A program made the translations under genes and the position numbers. The notes under the pieces were generated by a model. The model ran no database searches, was not told where the DNA came from, and was given only the letters and a program-made list of their open reading frames with translations. Shown here one piece after another: positions 62,627 through 64,000 of a stretch of DNA of 64,000 nucleotides (positions within the stretch are counted from its first letter, which is position 1; each line of letters starts with the position of its first letter). This DNA is from Bacteroidota bacterium. GTDB lineage: Bacteria; Bacteroidota; Bacteroidia; Chitinophagales; Chitinophagaceae. The DNA lies in assembly GCA_018266455.1 (NCBI GenBank), contig JAFEAJ010000008.1, positions 248,001-312,000 of the forward strand, read 5' to 3'.

Positions 62627-63823
62627 TTAATTCAATGCTGCTTCAATATTTTCAGCAATCTTTTCAATGGAAAAACCTTTTATTATTTCCGCTGATCTTT
62701 TCCCGGCTTCAAACCTAAACTGATCATTATGTAAAATCATGCTAAGCTTATCTGACAATTCCTTAACATCTCCTTCCTTAAAGGTGTAACCGTTTTCTCC
62801 ATATTCGACCAGGTCCTCGCAGCAGCCACAGGTTTCTGAAACAATCACCGGCTTTTCAAAGTTCATTGCTTCGTTAACCGACAGCCCCCATGTTTCACCT
62901 AAGCCGGAGCACATCACGAACACGTCAGCAACAGCATAGTAGTTCGAGATCAAGGACTGGTTAATAAACCCTGTCAGGTAAACATGTTGAAGCTTTTCGC
63001 TATTAATGTATTGCTCCATTTCATTGCGAAGGCCTCCTTCTCCCACCATTACTAAAGCACAATTGCCGTCATTCATTAAATGAAAGGCTTTAATTAAATC
63101 CATAGGCCTTTTTTTTAGAATGTACTTTCCGCAATAAAGAATTATTTTTTTCTCAACAGGTAAGCCCAAATCTAAGCGGGTAGGCAGGTTTCTTTTTTTA
63201 AGCTCCTTCTTTTTCTCTATAAAAAAGGCATTGTCAACCGAATATGGCGTAAAAACAAGTTTGTGCTGAGGAACGCCATAAAACTCAAAAAACCGCTTGC
63301 TTTGAATTCCAATATAAAGGCATTTTGAAACGAAGAGGTTAAACAGTATTTCTTTTAAGAAAATTTTTTTCAGGAAAATCACCAATTTGCTTTTGTGCAG
63401 TTCCTGGTTCAAAGGACTTTCTGCCCGAAGCCAAACTTCTTTGCCAAAAAGCTTTCCAAAAAAGATGGCCATTAAGGTGCTGCTGTAAGACCATCCGTTC
63501 ACAATCAATATCGGTGCTTTACTTTTCCGGATTGTTTTTATTACAGCAGGATTAAAGACATCAAACAATCGGTTATCAAGGTTTTTCTTCCCTGAAAAAT
63601 TTTTCAAAAAACGGTAATCATATCCTTCCAATAAGGGAGTGTCCCATTTTACAGGCTGCCCAAATCCTTTATCAACATTCCCTTTAATGCTCGCATCTGA
63701 AAAGTAATATACTATTAACTCCATCCTTTTTGCCATTTCCCGCAGTAAGGGGGAAAAATATTGAATCGGGTGGCTTAGGAAATATATTATTTCTTTTTTC
63801 TTCCCCTTAGTTTCTGAATGCAA
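62627..63823 (-). CDS. Family 4 glycosyltransferase
   Basis: A 398-residue GT-B fold enzyme. KEIIYFLSHPIQYFSPLLRE is the first strand and loop, KIILYCGKYILKKRPMDLIK opens the donor domain, and FVMCSGLGETWGLSVNEAMN with FEKPVIVSETCGCCEDLVEY carries the E-x7-E motif (Glu residues in GETWGL and NEAM). The start is TTG 63823: no ATG precedes the essential first strand, and the upstream gene stops 11 bases before. The next in-frame ATG would delete that strand. Confidence 0.85.
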   Translation of the reverse strand: MHSETKGKKKEIIYFLSHPIQYFSPLLREMAKRMELIVYYFSDASIKGNVDKGFGQPVKWDTPLLEGYDYRFLKNFSGKKNLDNRLFDVFNPAVIKTIRKSKAPILIVNGWSYSSTLMAIFFGKLFGKEVWLRAESPLNQELHKSKLVIFLKKIFLKEILFNLFVSKCLYIGIQSKRFFEFYGVPQHKLVFTPYSVDNAFFIEKKKELKKRNLPTRLDLGLPVEKKIILYCGKYILKKRPMDLIKAFHLMNDGNCALVMVGEGGLRNEMEQYINSEKLQHVYLTGFINQSLISNYYAVADVFVMCSGLGETWGLSVNEAMNFEKPVIVSETCGCCEDLVEYGENGYTFKEGDVKELSDKLSMILHNDQFRFEAGKRSAEIIKGFSIEKIAENIEAALN

Positions 63824-63834
63824 AAGGTGGTTTT

Positions 63835-64000
63835 TTAAAACTTTTTGCCTCGTATTGTAAAAATCTCTGCTTTTCCCAGCCTTTCATTTACAAAATCTAC
63901 ATCCCTCACATAAATGATGTTTGCCTTTTCCCGGTACCCGATCTCGCTCAGCAACCTATTTTGAGGGCTGTAAGCATGTGGGATAAATCCTTTGGCCGAA
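63835..64000 (-). CDS. C-terminal end of a further cluster gene (partial)
   Basis: An open minus-strand frame enters from the right edge and stops with TAA at 63837-63835. Its 54 complete codons end in GYREKANIIYVRDVDFVNER and a short tail, KAEIFTIRGKKF. Spacing of 11 bases to the next gene and the shared strand show it belongs to the polysaccharide cluster. I do not recognise the family from this fragment. Confidence 0.6.
   Translation of the reverse strand, partial: SAKGFIPHAYSPQNRLLSEIGYREKANIIYVRDVDFVNERLGKAEIFTIRGKKF

Overview
The window looks like a chromosomal segment of a Bacteroidota bacterium, most likely a member of the Chitinophagaceae. The evidence is Bacteroidota-type -7 promoter boxes (TAnnTTTG), a C-terminal type IX secretion sorting domain, lamin-tail and PorT-like envelope proteins, DUF4783 and DUF4337 proteins, an atpD-atpC pair apart from the other ATP synthase genes, and a mitochondrial-like citrate synthase. 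I see no rRNA, complete tRNA, insertion sequence or CRISPR array.

Layout. 1-5.8 kb: the 3' end of ligA, a NUMOD4/HNH-like protein, DUF2461, asd, a secreted lamin-tail protein and a PfkB sugar kinase. 5.9-14.1 kb: phenylacetate degradation, with a TetR regulator (PaaR-like), paaE, paaABCD, paaG and paaI. A GH30 glycosidase on the opposite strand sits between paaE and paaA. The same 14-bp operator lies upstream of the TetR gene and of paaA. 14.1-16.2 kb: a Tat-signal protein and two YeeE/YedE halves, probably sulfur-related. 16.3-18.2 kb: rnhB, a GNAT gene and tsaC. 18.2-19.5 kb: almost 1.3 kb without a convincing gene, but with strong hairpins and a plus-strand terminator.

19.5-36.7 kb is mostly housekeeping: a 2-oxoacid:ferredoxin oxidoreductase beta subunit without its alpha partner, an aminotransferase, atpC/atpD, dnaX, trmD, a TIGR01777 epimerase, an LptF/LptG permease, citrate synthase, murF, DUF4783 and gpmI. 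36.9-39.6 kb: an ECF sigma factor followed by a protein with one N-terminal membrane segment and a beta-barrel-like C-terminus, then a lipoprotein. 39.6-46.9 kb: uvrC, a 1481-residue FG-GAP protein and DUF4337.

47.2-48.7 kb holds an ECF sigma factor and a MerR/B12-binding regulator with the Wx9EH and ExHxxG motifs of CarH-type light sensors. Both promoters carry the same spaced motif, GTTTAG-N12-AATTGTTAAACA, which I consider the most interesting signal here. 48.8-64 kb is one minus-strand polysaccharide cluster running out of the window: CpsB-type phosphatase, GDP-fucose synthesis (gmd, fcl), several glycosyltransferases, a carbamoyltransferase, an asparagine synthase, a Wzy-like membrane protein and a methyltransferase, many of them translationally coupled.
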